In this document: positions 6,943 through 15,946 of the stretch, in pieces
Layout: every line of letters begins with the position of its first letter
Position numbering within the stretch: position 1 is the first letter of the stretch
NCBI RefSeq assembly: GCF_000428105.1
Contig: NZ_KE386624.1
Location: 135,328-192,826 of the forward strand
Direction: 5' to 3'
DNA length: 57,499 bases
Source: Bacteroides pyogenes DSM 20611 = JCM 6294
Lineage (GTDB): Bacteria > Bacteroidota > Bacteroidia > Bacteroidales > Bacteroidaceae
The notes under the pieces: model-generated
What the model saw: only the letters and a program-made list of their open reading frames with translations
The model's database searches: none
Told to the model about the DNA's origin: nothing
Program-made: the position numbers and the translations under genes

Positions 6943-8232
6943 TTATGCCAGATAATCCGGTTCTTTTTCACCAATCATTTGACGCAAAGTCTGCTTCACC
7001 ATTCTCCACTGAACAAACAAGTCGTGTTCGGGTTGATGTTCGAAGTCGTGCATCGGACTCTTGCAGAAGAACGACAGCCAAGTCTGGATGCCGCACATTC
7101 CCGCACGCATGGCCAAATCGCTGAACAGCACCAGATCGAGAGCGATAGGTGCAGCCAAAATGGAATCGCGGCAAAGGAAGTTCACCTTGATTTCCATCGG
7201 ATATCCCATCCATCCGAAGATGTCGATGTTATCCCACGCCTCTTTATTGTCTTTACGGGGAGGATAGTAGTTGATGCGTACCTTGTGATAGACATCGCCA
7301 TACAAATCGGGGAATTTTTCCGGTTCGAAAATGGTGTCGATAACAGATAGTTTGCTGACTTCCTTCGTTTTGAAGTTGTCCGGATCATCCAGCACTTCAC
7401 CGTCTCTGTTGCCCAGAATATTGGTAGAGAACCATCCGCTTACTCCCAGCATACGCGTTTTGAACATCGGCGCCAATACCGTTTTCATCAAAGTCTGTCC
7501 GCTCTTGAAATCTTTTCCGGAGATGGGCACGTTCATCTTCTTGGAAAACTCCCACATAGCCGGCGTGTCTACACACAGGTTCGGAGCTCCCATCACGAAC
7601 GGAGCGCCTTCGGCAATCGCGGCATATGCGTAACACATGCTCGGAGATATAACCTGCGTATTGTTTTCCTTCATCGCTTTTTCCATAGCGGCCAGCGACA
7701 TGTGTTCGTCGGAAAGAGGAATATAAATCTCGGTACTTGCCGCCCAAAGCACAACGATGCGCTCGCAATGGTTGGCTGCCTTAAATTCGCGGATATCCCG
7801 GCGGAGTTGTTCCACCATATCCCAACGGGTAGCCGCCTGCTTAACATGCGTACCGTTCAATCGTTTGGCCCAGTTATGGTCGAAAGCCGCCGGCATCGGT
7901 TTAATGGTTTCCATTTCCTCCTTTATGCCTGCCAAATCTTTTTCTTTCAACACTTCCGCATACATGGCGGCTTCATACGCATTGTCGGGAAAAATGTCCC
8001 AACCGCCGAACACTACGTCGTCCAAACAAGTCAAAGGCACAATATCCTTAATCAGTTTTTCTTCATTGTTCTGCATACGCATGGTAGCCAATTGCGTGAT
8101 AGACCCAATCGGCTTAGCCAATCCTTTGCGGGAAGCCAATGTTCCCGCAATCATAGTGGTAGCAACGGCACCACCTACTCCCGCTACCAAGACACCCAAA
8201 CGTCCGGTAGCAGGTTGAACTCCCTGTTTCAT
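6943..8232 (-). CDS. ino1: myo-Inositol-1-phosphate synthase
   Basis: A 429-residue NAD-dependent enzyme that turns glucose 6-phosphate into inositol phosphate. The Rossmann start is RLGVLVAGVGGAVATTMIAG (11-30). Further family blocks are PSMCYAYAAIAEGAPFVMGAPN, the catalytic-region stretch GKDFKSGQTLMKTVLAPMFK, and WFSTNILGNRDGEVLDDP. It is the first gene of the minus-strand inositol-lipid cluster and supplies its head group. The matching B. thetaiotaomicron gene is BT_1526 (from memory). A TAATTTTG element 34 bases upstream fits a promoter. The length fits bacterial family members. Confidence 0.95.
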   Translation of the reverse strand: MKQGVQPATGRLGVLVAGVGGAVATTMIAGTLASRKGLAKPIGSITQLATMRMQNNEEKLIKDIVPLTCLDDVVFGGWDIFPDNAYEAAMYAEVLKEKDLAGIKEEMETIKPMPAAFDHNWAKRLNGTHVKQAATRWDMVEQLRRDIREFKAANHCERIVVLWAASTEIYIPLSDEHMSLAAMEKAMKENNTQVISPSMCYAYAAIAEGAPFVMGAPNLCVDTPAMWEFSKKMNVPISGKDFKSGQTLMKTVLAPMFKTRMLGVSGWFSTNILGNRDGEVLDDPDNFKTKEVSKLSVIDTIFEPEKFPDLYGDVYHKVRINYYPPRKDNKEAWDNIDIFGWMGYPMEIKVNFLCRDSILAAPIALDLVLFSDLAMRAGMCGIQTWLSFFCKSPMHDFEHQPEHDLFVQWRMVKQTLRQMIGEKEPDYLA

Positions 8233-8265
8233 ACTTATTCTATTAAGATTAAACTAATTTAGTTG

Positions 8266-8273
8266 CAAAATTA
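8266..8273 (-). promoter_or_regulatory. -7 element for the inositol-lipid operon
   Basis: TAATTTTG on the minus strand matches TAnnTTTG and lies 34 bases before the inositol synthase start. No clear -33 TTTG accompanies it. Confidence 0.45.
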
Positions 8274-8386
8274 ATCTTTATTCAGAAAAAGGATGGTCTA
8301 TTTCCATATAAAGTTTTCAATTAGGAGGATTTAACATTCCAACACGGCATTATCAGCCCTCGCCAATGGCAATATCCAGTGCTTGC

Positions 8387-9688
8387 CTACGGAAAAGCAA
8401 TACGGAACCTGGTCAGTCCGTCGTCATAAGTGCGTAAAGAGAAACTGCATCCGTGCTTCGCCAGAACCTCGCGGATAAAGATAAGCCCGATGCCTTGCCC
8501 ATTGGGTTTGGTAGAGAAGAACGGGGTGAAAAGTTTCGATTCGGCTTCTTTGCCGATTCCCTTGCCGTTATCCACGACTTCGATCGTAGCCGGCGAAAGC
8601 GTACGAATCACGATTTCACCTCCGTTGCCGATGCTTTCGGCGGCGTTCTTGATGATGTTCACCAGCACCTGCTCGAAAAGGGCCGCATCCATTTTCACGT
8701 CAGCCACTCCTTCGTCGATATCCAGACAGATGGCAATGTTACGTTCGGCGCACATGCCTTCCATAAACCGTTTGCAGGCAAAAGCCAGTTCGTTCGGGTT
8801 GACAAGCGAGAGCGTAGGCTCGGGAATCTTCACCACGTCGGCAAACCGGGTAATGAAACGGCTCATGGAAAAACAGCGCTCGGTACACACCCGCATCACG
8901 TCGCAGATGTCCTCCATCCCCTCGTGCGAAGAAAGTTCCTGATCTATCGTATCCAAAGTGGAAGTAATGCCGGCCGTAGTGTTATTCACCTCATGCGCTA
9001 TCATACGGATCACCTTTCCGTAGGCTTTCTTTTCAGCTTTCATCACCTCGTCGGTCAGGCTTTCTATGAGATAGAAAGGATGATGAAAACCCCGGTCAAT
9101 GAAAGAGGAATGGGTGCACTTATAAATATTGGAGTTGTCGAGACGAATGGTAACGGTATTGCCTTTCGGCAAACGGAACAATTCGGCTGCCAACGGCGAG
9201 TCGATTTCATTCAGTTTCTTGCCCGCCGCTTCTTCCGCCCGCACGCCCAGCATCTTCAGAGCCATCGGGTTCAGTTCCGAAACCTCGTAATCGAGAGACG
9301 TGATGACAACCCCCATAGGCGAAGCCTTGATCAGCAAATCGAGAAAATGATTCTGCTCGCGCAGGCGGAGACGCTCGTTCTTGAGTTGCTCCATCATGCG
9401 GTTGAAGATATTGACGATGTGATCGGCCTCATGTTGCCCCACAGGGCTCAATCGGCTGCTGAAATCCTGTTCGCGCAGAAGGTCCATTCCCGTCCCGATA
9501 GTCTTCAACGGTTTTACCAGTTTGCGGTAAAAGAGTATCAGATACAGCAGAGTAAAAACGATCAGTCCCTCGCCTGCATAGAAATAGGCACGGGGCATTG
9601 CATCCGTCAAGTAAAGGAATAATCCGCAGAGTAGCAGAAGCAGAAAGACGAGTATGAAAAAAAATCCCCTGATGCGCATAAAGGTCAA
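8387..9688 (-). CDS. Sensor histidine kinase (NtrY/PAS-HAMP type)
   Basis: A 433-residue membrane sensor kinase. Two N-terminal membrane segments (about 7-29 and 36-54) flank a very short external loop, followed by a HAMP-like region (58-110) and a PAS-like domain (about 112-215). The H-box is MIAHEVNNTTAG with phospho-acceptor His232. ATP-binding blocks are NIIKNAAES, VVDNGKGIGKE and NGQGIGLIF. With almost no periplasmic sensor, it may sense a membrane or cytoplasmic signal. Its start overlaps the regulator gene by 4 bp (ATGA), so the two form a pair. Position beside the efflux genes suggests it controls them (inference). Confidence 0.9.
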   Translation of the reverse strand: MTFMRIRGFFFILVFLLLLLCGLFLYLTDAMPRAYFYAGEGLIVFTLLYLILFYRKLVKPLKTIGTGMDLLREQDFSSRLSPVGQHEADHIVNIFNRMMEQLKNERLRLREQNHFLDLLIKASPMGVVITSLDYEVSELNPMALKMLGVRAEEAAGKKLNEIDSPLAAELFRLPKGNTVTIRLDNSNIYKCTHSSFIDRGFHHPFYLIESLTDEVMKAEKKAYGKVIRMIAHEVNNTTAGITSTLDTIDQELSSHEGMEDICDVMRVCTERCFSMSRFITRFADVVKIPEPTLSLVNPNELAFACKRFMEGMCAERNIAICLDIDEGVADVKMDAALFEQVLVNIIKNAAESIGNGGEIVIRTLSPATIEVVDNGKGIGKEAESKLFTPFFSTKPNGQGIGLIFIREVLAKHGCSFSLRTYDDGLTRFRIAFP

Positions 9689-11046
9689 CTGTCTATGTGA
9701 TACTTCTCAAGACGGCGGTAAAGCGCGGCGCGGCTTATACCCAAAGCTGCCGCTACCTTGCTCAGGTTGCCTTTATGGCATTCCAATGCCCGGAGTATGG
9801 TTTGCCGCTCTATCTCATCCAGCGTGAGTCCTTCGGGAAGCGCCTCTCCACCTGTGCCGGAATGTTCGGGACGAATGTACTGTGAATCGAAATCGGCGGC
9901 GTCTAGCAACGGTTTTCCGGTTACCAATATGGTACGTTCCACGAGATTTTTCAGCTCGCGGATATTGCCCGGATAAGGCAAACGGCTCAGGAATTGCAGC
10001 GCGTCTGCAGAGAACTCCGTACGGGGCAGAGCGTTCTGTTCGGCTTGCCGGTCGGCAAAATATCTTGCCAGCAAGGGAATATCCTCACGACGCTCGCGCA
10101 AGGCGGGAAGTTTCACGGTAATCAGGTTGATCCGGTAGAACAAGTCTTCACGGAAAGTTCTTTCACTCACCATCTTGCGCAGGTCGGCATTCGTAGCGGA
10201 CACTACGCGAACGTCGGTTTTACGGGGACGGCTATCGCCGAGCACTTCGAATGTCTGGTCTTGCAGAACCCTCAACAGCTTCACCTGGCACGAGAAGTCC
10301 AGATCGCCTATTTCATCGAGGAAGATCGTTCCTTTATCAGCCATCTCGAACCGTCCCGCACGGTCGGTCACGGCATCGGTGAAAGCTCCTTTTTTATGAC
10401 CGAACATCTCGCTCTCGAACAGACTTTGCGAAATACCTCCCAGATTTACTTTCACAAACGGACCTTTGGCACGCAGGCTGTTCCGGTGCACCGCTTCGGC
10501 TATCAGTTCCTTGCCGGTTCCGCTTTCACCGGTGATGAGTACCGATGCGTTTGTTTTGGCAATGCGGGCGACGGTGTCCAATACCTCCGTCAACTCCCTG
10601 CTGCGTCCGATGATTTGCCCCCGGTCGAATGCGACAGACGTCTCGGGCACATCCTCACGCGAAACGCCCGAAAGCTGTAAAGCCGTCTCTATGCGTTGCA
10701 GCAGAGCGGCATTGTTCCAAGGTTTGGTAATGAAGTCGAAAGCTCCTGCCTGCATTCCCTGCACGGCAAGCTGTATGCTTCCCCAAGCAGTCATCAGTAT
10801 CACAGGCACATCCGGACGGAATATCCTGACTTGCCGGAGCAGGGTCAGCCCCTCTTCGCCTGTGGTAGAGAGAGTGAAGTTCATATCCATCAGGATGAGA
10901 GACGGAGCCACGGAGCGCACAATCTCCATAGCCTCTTTCGGATTAGAGGCTGTTTGCGGCTCATAGCCCGCCCGTTTCAGCATGAAACTGAGCGAGGAGC
11001 GTACGGCACTGTCGTCATCGATAATTAGAATCATGGTATTTGGCAT
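9685..11046 (-). CDS. Sigma-54-type response regulator (NtrC/AtoC family)
   Basis: About 453 residues. The receiver domain carries IIDDD near residue 10 and phospho-acceptor Asp54 (LILMDMNF). The central AAA+ domain has Walker A GESGTGKE, GHKKGAFTDAVTDRAGRFE, and Walker B GTIFLDEIGDL. A Fis-type helix-turn-helix closes the protein (GNLSKVAAALGISRAALYRRLEKY). The sigma-54 contact loop reads GAFTDA rather than the classic GAFTGA. I start at the ATG at 11046 (MPNTMILIIDDD); 11034 is an alternative. The reading frame stays open to 11241, but that part crosses the AT-rich repeat and does not look coding. Confidence 0.9.
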   Translation of the reverse strand: MPNTMILIIDDDSAVRSSLSFMLKRAGYEPQTASNPKEAMEIVRSVAPSLILMDMNFTLSTTGEEGLTLLRQVRIFRPDVPVILMTAWGSIQLAVQGMQAGAFDFITKPWNNAALLQRIETALQLSGVSREDVPETSVAFDRGQIIGRSRELTEVLDTVARIAKTNASVLITGESGTGKELIAEAVHRNSLRAKGPFVKVNLGGISQSLFESEMFGHKKGAFTDAVTDRAGRFEMADKGTIFLDEIGDLDFSCQVKLLRVLQDQTFEVLGDSRPRKTDVRVVSATNADLRKMVSERTFREDLFYRINLITVKLPALRERREDIPLLARYFADRQAEQNALPRTEFSADALQFLSRLPYPGNIRELKNLVERTILVTGKPLLDAADFDSQYIRPEHSGTGGEALPEGLTLDEIERQTILRALECHKGNLSKVAAALGISRAALYRRLEKYHIDS

Positions 11047-11194
11047 AACAAACAACAAAAATAACAATAAAATTCCACTTTCCCGGACAAGAGTAACAAA
11101 AATCACGATCCACGTTTGCGGTTCTGTACAAAGCCTTATTTCCGTTCGATGATTTTTTATCAAAACAGGATTCAAAACGAACCTTTTTACAGTA

Positions 11195-11282
11195 CATATA
11201 TACCCACCATGGTAGCCATATATACTCACCGCGGTAGCCATATATACATACCACGGCGGATATATATGCTCATCGTGCCGCC
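11195..11282. repeat. 22-bp tandem array C (4 units, unrelated sequence)
   Basis: Four 22-bp units begin at 11195, 11217, 11239 and 11261. The shared pattern is CATATATAC-YCACC-CGGTAGC. The period equals that of arrays A, B and D, but the sequence differs. The array fills much of the 320-bp space between the TolC-like gene and the response regulator, upstream of the regulator. The rest of that space shows nothing I can assign. Confidence 0.85.
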
Positions 11283-11366
11283 CATAGAAAGAGCACTTTA
11301 TGCCGGATTGCTCCGTTTCAAAAATCCATAAGTTTCTTGAGGTGGTGTCCCCCCGTCCGGGAGAGA

Positions 11367-12848
11367 TTACCTCCGAACGATGTCATCAAAGTCGGCTTCC
11401 AATTCCTTTCCGGTGTGGAAGTCCCAAAGCGTGAGACTTCGAATCTGATAGAAATAGTACCAATAATAATAAAGTTCGGAAATACGTTTCTTGCGTGCTT
11501 CATCCTTAGAGTTCTGGGCATCGTTCAGATCGAGCGTATTGATTTTCCCTATCAGAAATGTCTCGATGCTCGTTTTATAGCGTTGCCGGGCAATCTTATC
11601 CGCCTCTTCGGCAATGCGCAACTGTTGCGCCTGATTATTGAAATGCTCCACCAGCAGAAACACATCTTGATTGAATTTGATCTGTTCCTGACGTATTTTC
11701 GAAAGCACCACTTCGCGGTTGCTCTTTGCCACACGCACCTTTCCGCGACGCTTCCCCCAATCGAGAATAGGAATCTTTACTCCCACCTGCACGATTTGGT
11801 TATCCTGCAAGTTTTTGTAAACAGCCGGAAAGTCGCGGTGTTCTCCCGTATAACCGATACTGGCAAACAAATCGATACTGCGCAAGTCGCCGCGCGCCGC
11901 AGCTACGGCGTAGTCGGCCTCCAATTGCCGGCGCCTGATATTCCGGGCGAACGCATTCCGCTCCAACGCTTTATCCAGCACCAAATTGTACTCCATCAGC
12001 ACATCGTCCACCGCATCGGGCAGCACGGGACGCAGTTTTTCTTCCTCACCTATCCCCAGAAAAGCGCGGAGCTGAAACATTTTGGCATTCAGGTCGCTGC
12101 TTGCCGTAGTCACGGCAGCTTTGGCTTTCAGGTCGGCAAGCTTCAACTGCAACAGCTCGTTTTCGGAGATTTGCCCCATTTCTCGTTTGGCAATCGCCAC
12201 CTTATATAAATGCTCTGCGTTGGCCTCGTTCTGAGTGGCAGTGACCCACGTTTCTTCCGCCAGCAAAAGGTTGAAATAATAAGTTATGGCACGCATCGTC
12301 ACCTCCTCCGTTGCCGTAATGAAAGCGGCTTTCGCTTCGGCGTAACGTACCGGTTCAATGCGGCGGTTCCACTTCACCTTGTTCACTCCAAAGACCGGCT
12401 GGATGAACTTCAGCGTAACGGGAACCGACATAAAGTGCCGGGAACCCTCCGAACCCAATTGTTTGATGTAATCGAGCGACGAGCTGAGCGACAGTTTACC
12501 GCCGGTGAGCCAGATATTCTGATCGACCGACAGATTGCCGGAAAGCCCCAACGTATTGTTGCGGACAAAGCTATACGATCCGTCGGGATTTTGGTACGAG
12601 CTGTACGATTTATTATAATTGGGCAGAGTACCCGACAGACTCATTTCGGGGAGTAAATCGGCGCGAAAAGTACGGTACTCCCAATAGGCTGTTTTCAGTT
12701 CATTCAACGCCACTGCCGCATCGACCGATTGGAGGCGCGCCATGGCAATCGCCTCACTCAATGTTATCGTCCGCTCCTCTTGTGCCGGGGCCATCCAAGG
12801 CAGGCAGCCCATCGCCAAAGCGAGCAGGTTCTTCTTCAAATTCATCAT
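11367..12848 (-). CDS. TolC-family outer-membrane efflux protein
   Basis: About 493 residues. A signal peptide (MNLKKNLLALAMGCLPWMAPAQ) is followed by the TolC-type helical repeat architecture: ITLSEAIAMARLQSVDAAVALNEL at the N-terminus and the matching second half around GVKIPILDWGKRRGKVRVAKSNREV. Such proteins form trimeric channels that take substrate from an adaptor and release it outside. The reading frame extends upstream to 12953, but the signal peptide fixes the start at the tandem ATGs 12848/12845. It is the last gene of the efflux run and lies just downstream of the second permease. Confidence 0.88.
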   Translation of the reverse strand: MMNLKKNLLALAMGCLPWMAPAQEERTITLSEAIAMARLQSVDAAVALNELKTAYWEYRTFRADLLPEMSLSGTLPNYNKSYSSYQNPDGSYSFVRNNTLGLSGNLSVDQNIWLTGGKLSLSSSLDYIKQLGSEGSRHFMSVPVTLKFIQPVFGVNKVKWNRRIEPVRYAEAKAAFITATEEVTMRAITYYFNLLLAEETWVTATQNEANAEHLYKVAIAKREMGQISENELLQLKLADLKAKAAVTTASSDLNAKMFQLRAFLGIGEEEKLRPVLPDAVDDVLMEYNLVLDKALERNAFARNIRRRQLEADYAVAAARGDLRSIDLFASIGYTGEHRDFPAVYKNLQDNQIVQVGVKIPILDWGKRRGKVRVAKSNREVVLSKIRQEQIKFNQDVFLLVEHFNNQAQQLRIAEEADKIARQRYKTSIETFLIGKINTLDLNDAQNSKDEARKKRISELYYYWYYFYQIRSLTLWDFHTGKELEADFDDIVRR

Positions 12849-12879
12849 ATCGTTATATCTCTTTGTTGTCAACTCTAAT

Positions 12880-14133
12880 CTACTCTTCATGCAAAGCCTC
12901 GGCGGGTTGGATGCGAACGGCCTGACGCGCCGGATATAAGATACCGGCCACAATCATCAAAAGCATCAGCAAATAGGTGGCGCCCACTCCCGCAAAGAAT
13001 CTGAGGAATTCCGCATCCATTGCCTTCTCCGTAAAATCCAGATGCACGAGTATATAGCAAATGACTGCGGCGGGTACGGCTGCCATCGTCAGCAAAGCAA
13101 TGCCTTCCCTGTTCAATCTCGACCATATCTGCCGACGGTTGGAGCCTACCGCAATGCGAAGTCCGAGTTCGGAACGCCGTTGTTGCGTACGTATCCAAAA
13201 CGTACCGACGACACCCAGAAAGATATTGGCTAAAAGGAAACTTACAAACCAGAAACGGATACTCACCCGATTGTAACTCCTTTGCTGGAAGTTTTTGCGC
13301 ACATCAGCGTAATCGTGCACTCCCAGAATAAAAAGGTTGCCTACGCTCAGGTCTCTTTCGGAACGCTTCATCAAATCTTTGGCAAATGTGGAAGCAGTAC
13401 CGGGCTTCACGCGTAAACAGACTTCCCATTCCCGTGGATAAAGGTCGGCATCCAATTGCGCCAAATCAGCTTCTGTGACAGGATACGCCAAATATCTGTC
13501 TCCGGCATTGGCCCAAAAGTCATTGTAACGTATCTTGGCAGAAACCGCTCCTATTTTATAGCTGTGGATAGAATCATCGGTGTACATGAAATTGTTTCCT
13601 TTCAGCCTACGGTCGCCGCGATACGAAGCGGGCCAGAAATTCTCGCCGATCACTTTATTCCCGTCTTGCAAAGCCTTCATCAGCTCATGATAGTCGCCCC
13701 CATCGGTGCTTTGGTAACGGAATACCTGAAAGAACTCCGGAGTGACCAAACGTTGGAGCACAAAGCGCTCCACGGTATCAATGCGTATATACCCCATGGA
13801 GTTGCTTCCGATGTAGGGACGGGAGTTACGGGATGCGGACACCGCCTCCACTTCCGGCAATTGCCGCAGACGGTTCATCAACTCTACAATATCTTCTCCC
13901 AATGTCGTTTTCTTGCGATCCTTAGGAATATAAGAGGCTCCGGTTTCGTTCTTTTGGCTGAGTTCCAGATAATAGGTGCCGGTAATATCAAAGCCCACCG
14001 GTTCGTAATAAGTACGCGCAGTGATATACATCCAATCTATTACATACCACAAAACCACGAAAACAATCAGCAGTTCCAGCCATAACCAAGCATTGGAACG
14101 GCGCTCATTCCACATTTGTTTTAACAATTGCAT
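12880..14133 (-). CDS. ABC transporter permease, FtsX/MacB type (second copy)
   Basis: A 417-residue membrane protein. One N-terminal membrane segment (about 17-38) is followed by a large periplasmic MacB-like domain (about 45-280) and three C-terminal segments. The FtsX-type signature is RRSELGLRIAVGSNRRQI and the protein ends YPARQAVRIQPAEALHEE. This class does not pump through a pore in the usual way; it uses ATP to work an adaptor and TolC channel. It is paired with the permease at 14166-15452, so the transporter is probably a heterodimer. Confidence 0.88.
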   Translation of the reverse strand: MQLLKQMWNERRSNAWLWLELLIVFVVLWYVIDWMYITARTYYEPVGFDITGTYYLELSQKNETGASYIPKDRKKTTLGEDIVELMNRLRQLPEVEAVSASRNSRPYIGSNSMGYIRIDTVERFVLQRLVTPEFFQVFRYQSTDGGDYHELMKALQDGNKVIGENFWPASYRGDRRLKGNNFMYTDDSIHSYKIGAVSAKIRYNDFWANAGDRYLAYPVTEADLAQLDADLYPREWEVCLRVKPGTASTFAKDLMKRSERDLSVGNLFILGVHDYADVRKNFQQRSYNRVSIRFWFVSFLLANIFLGVVGTFWIRTQQRRSELGLRIAVGSNRRQIWSRLNREGIALLTMAAVPAAVICYILVHLDFTEKAMDAEFLRFFAGVGATYLLMLLMIVAGILYPARQAVRIQPAEALHEE

Positions 14134-14165
14134 ATCAGTTCAACTAATTATTTCCTGTAAATAAA

Positions 14166-15452
14166 TTATCCTTCATTAATGGCGTTCACTATATTCGTCC
14201 GCGTCACTCTCCATGCGGGAATGCCTGCGCTCAGCAGATTGAGCAGGAAGCAAAACAAGAAAGCCAGCAGAAAAACAGCAGGATCGAACAGCAGGACGAC
14301 ACACATCGCCCGCCAGTCGTTGACGCCTGTGCCCAGAAAATCGATAGAGAAAAGCATGCTTCCCAACAGAATCGTTGCCCCGTAACTCAATATCAGTCCG
14401 ACAACACCGCCCAAGAGAGAATAAAGCATGTTCTCCGACAACACCTGCATCATCAGTCCTTTTCTCGAAGCGCCGAACGCCTTACGTATTCCTATTTCGG
14501 AGAGCCGCTTGCGCATTCGCGAATACGTCAATCCCGAAAGGTTGACTGCAGGCACAATGAGCAAAACAAGCAATGTCAGCAGATACTCCCTCACAGCTTC
14601 TTTCACCGCCGGAGGATTATTGGAGGAGTAGCGTTGGGCAGCTACGAAATACGTATCGGGTTGCCCGCGATACAACAACTCGAAATCCGGATAGTTAGCC
14701 ATATAGCGGTCTCTCAAACGTGCCGCCTCTTCACGGATGGCAGGGAAATCCGCCTTTGAACGTGCCAGAATAAAAACACGGACAATCCCCATAATCCCGT
14801 CATGTCCCCATGACATTGTAAAAGCGCTTGTAGAACTCATCGGAATCCACACCTGCGAATAAGCGAACTGCGCCAATTCGGAGACGGGGCGAACCACTCC
14901 GGTTATCTGATAAGGAGAATGATTGAGGAGGAATGTCTTGCCTACCGCATCGGATGTACCGAACAATTGGCGGGCAATGTCTTCCGAAATCACCGCTTTA
15001 GTAGCGCCGGCATCGAAGTCGGCTTTATCAAAAGGCTTGCCTGCAAGAAAATCGAAACGAAACACCCGCCAGAACGCATCATCGCATTGCATGACATTAC
15101 TGCTCACAGCTTCTCCGCCCGAACGGCTCGCCAGCATGGTCTCCCTCCTGTTGGCAATAGATACCTCTTGAGGAACTGTCATCTCCTTAAAGCAGGCTTT
15201 AGCCGTTTTATAAGATATCGGGCCGTTGCCTTGTGTATTCACATTGTTTTTCTCTTGCAATCCGGCATACTGGAACAGCAATGTCCGTTCCCGATAAACT
15301 TCGGGAGCAAAAGGTGCCACCGTAGCTCTGAGAGTAATCACGATTACCATGATCATAGCAATAGCCATCGCAGTACCAAGGATAGAAATGGAAGAAATCA
15401 GCTTGTTTTGCCGGAGCAAGTAAAAGGCCTGTTTAAAGTAAATCTTCAGCAT
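14166..15452 (-). CDS. ABC transporter permease, FtsX/MacB type (first copy)
   Basis: About 428 residues with the same design as its downstream partner: one membrane segment near 20-42, a periplasmic MacB-like domain, and three C-terminal segments with KRLSEIGIRKAFGASRKGL and the terminal IPAWRVTRTNIVNAINEG. I start at the ATG at 15452 (MLKIYFKQAFYLLRQNKLIS); the frame could begin at a TTG three codons earlier. It is separated from the second permease by 32 bp. The two copies are clearly diverged, not a recent duplication. Confidence 0.87.
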   Translation of the reverse strand: MLKIYFKQAFYLLRQNKLISSISILGTAMAIAMIMVIVITLRATVAPFAPEVYRERTLLFQYAGLQEKNNVNTQGNGPISYKTAKACFKEMTVPQEVSIANRRETMLASRSGGEAVSSNVMQCDDAFWRVFRFDFLAGKPFDKADFDAGATKAVISEDIARQLFGTSDAVGKTFLLNHSPYQITGVVRPVSELAQFAYSQVWIPMSSTSAFTMSWGHDGIMGIVRVFILARSKADFPAIREEAARLRDRYMANYPDFELLYRGQPDTYFVAAQRYSSNNPPAVKEAVREYLLTLLVLLIVPAVNLSGLTYSRMRKRLSEIGIRKAFGASRKGLMMQVLSENMLYSLLGGVVGLILSYGATILLGSMLFSIDFLGTGVNDWRAMCVVLLFDPAVFLLAFLFCFLLNLLSAGIPAWRVTRTNIVNAINEG

Positions 15453-15493
15453 TATCGTCAATCTTTATATTGTAAATATATGTGTTACATCTT

Positions 15494-15907
15494 CTACGCT
15501 TTTACCGTGCAGTTGCCCACGCCATCCAACTCGAAATCCACCTTTTTCAGTTTCAGCGTTCCGTCTGCGGAAAAGTTGCCCACGCCTTCCAATTCCACTT
15601 TAGTCAGTTCGGAGGATGTGATGTAGAACATCAGCTTCTTACCATTCTTCACATGTTTCTTTTTATAGCTGATGGTCAATTTTCGTTTTTTTACGGTTAT
15701 CCGGGTTTTATCCACGTATTCCTTTGGGCCTTCGATGCGGCAGCCATAACCGGAAGATTGGGTAAAAACGATATTGCCCACAGATTCCAGCGTAATGGAT
15801 GAGAACTCGCTTACCGGAACATTTTTACTTATATGTTGTGTGTTAAGCGGACAAAGAAACATGCCGAACGATACGATAACAGCGGCTATGAAAATATGCT
15901 TAGTCAT
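15494..15907 (-). CDS. Short DUF2807 (GIN-domain-like) secreted protein
   Basis: A 137-residue exported protein with an N-terminal signal peptide of about 24 residues. The body shows the repeated LEGVGN / LDGVGN pattern of DUF2807 (head GIN) beta-helix proteins, for example ITLESVGNIVFTQ, KVELEGVGNFSADGTL and DFELDGVGNCTVKA. Most family members I know are about 200-250 residues, so this one appears to stop after only two or three coils. It may be a naturally short form or truncated at the C-terminus. It is inserted between the ATPase and the first permease of the efflux system. Function unknown. Confidence 0.75.
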   Translation of the reverse strand: MTKHIFIAAVIVSFGMFLCPLNTQHISKNVPVSEFSSITLESVGNIVFTQSSGYGCRIEGPKEYVDKTRITVKKRKLTISYKKKHVKNGKKLMFYITSSELTKVELEGVGNFSADGTLKLKKVDFELDGVGNCTVKA

Positions 15908-15946
15908 ATGCTTACAGTTTTAAAAGGTTGTGATAAAATTAAAAGA

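Noticed and set aside
8453..9622. 389-codon plus-strand frame opposite the histidine kinase
   Set aside because: Antisense shadow of a clear kinase gene; rich in His/Arg as expected of a reversed frame.
9685..11241. 518-residue form of the response regulator
   Set aside because: The extra 65 N-terminal residues come from the AT-rich repeat and intergenic sequence; receiver domains normally begin a few residues before the IIDDD motif.
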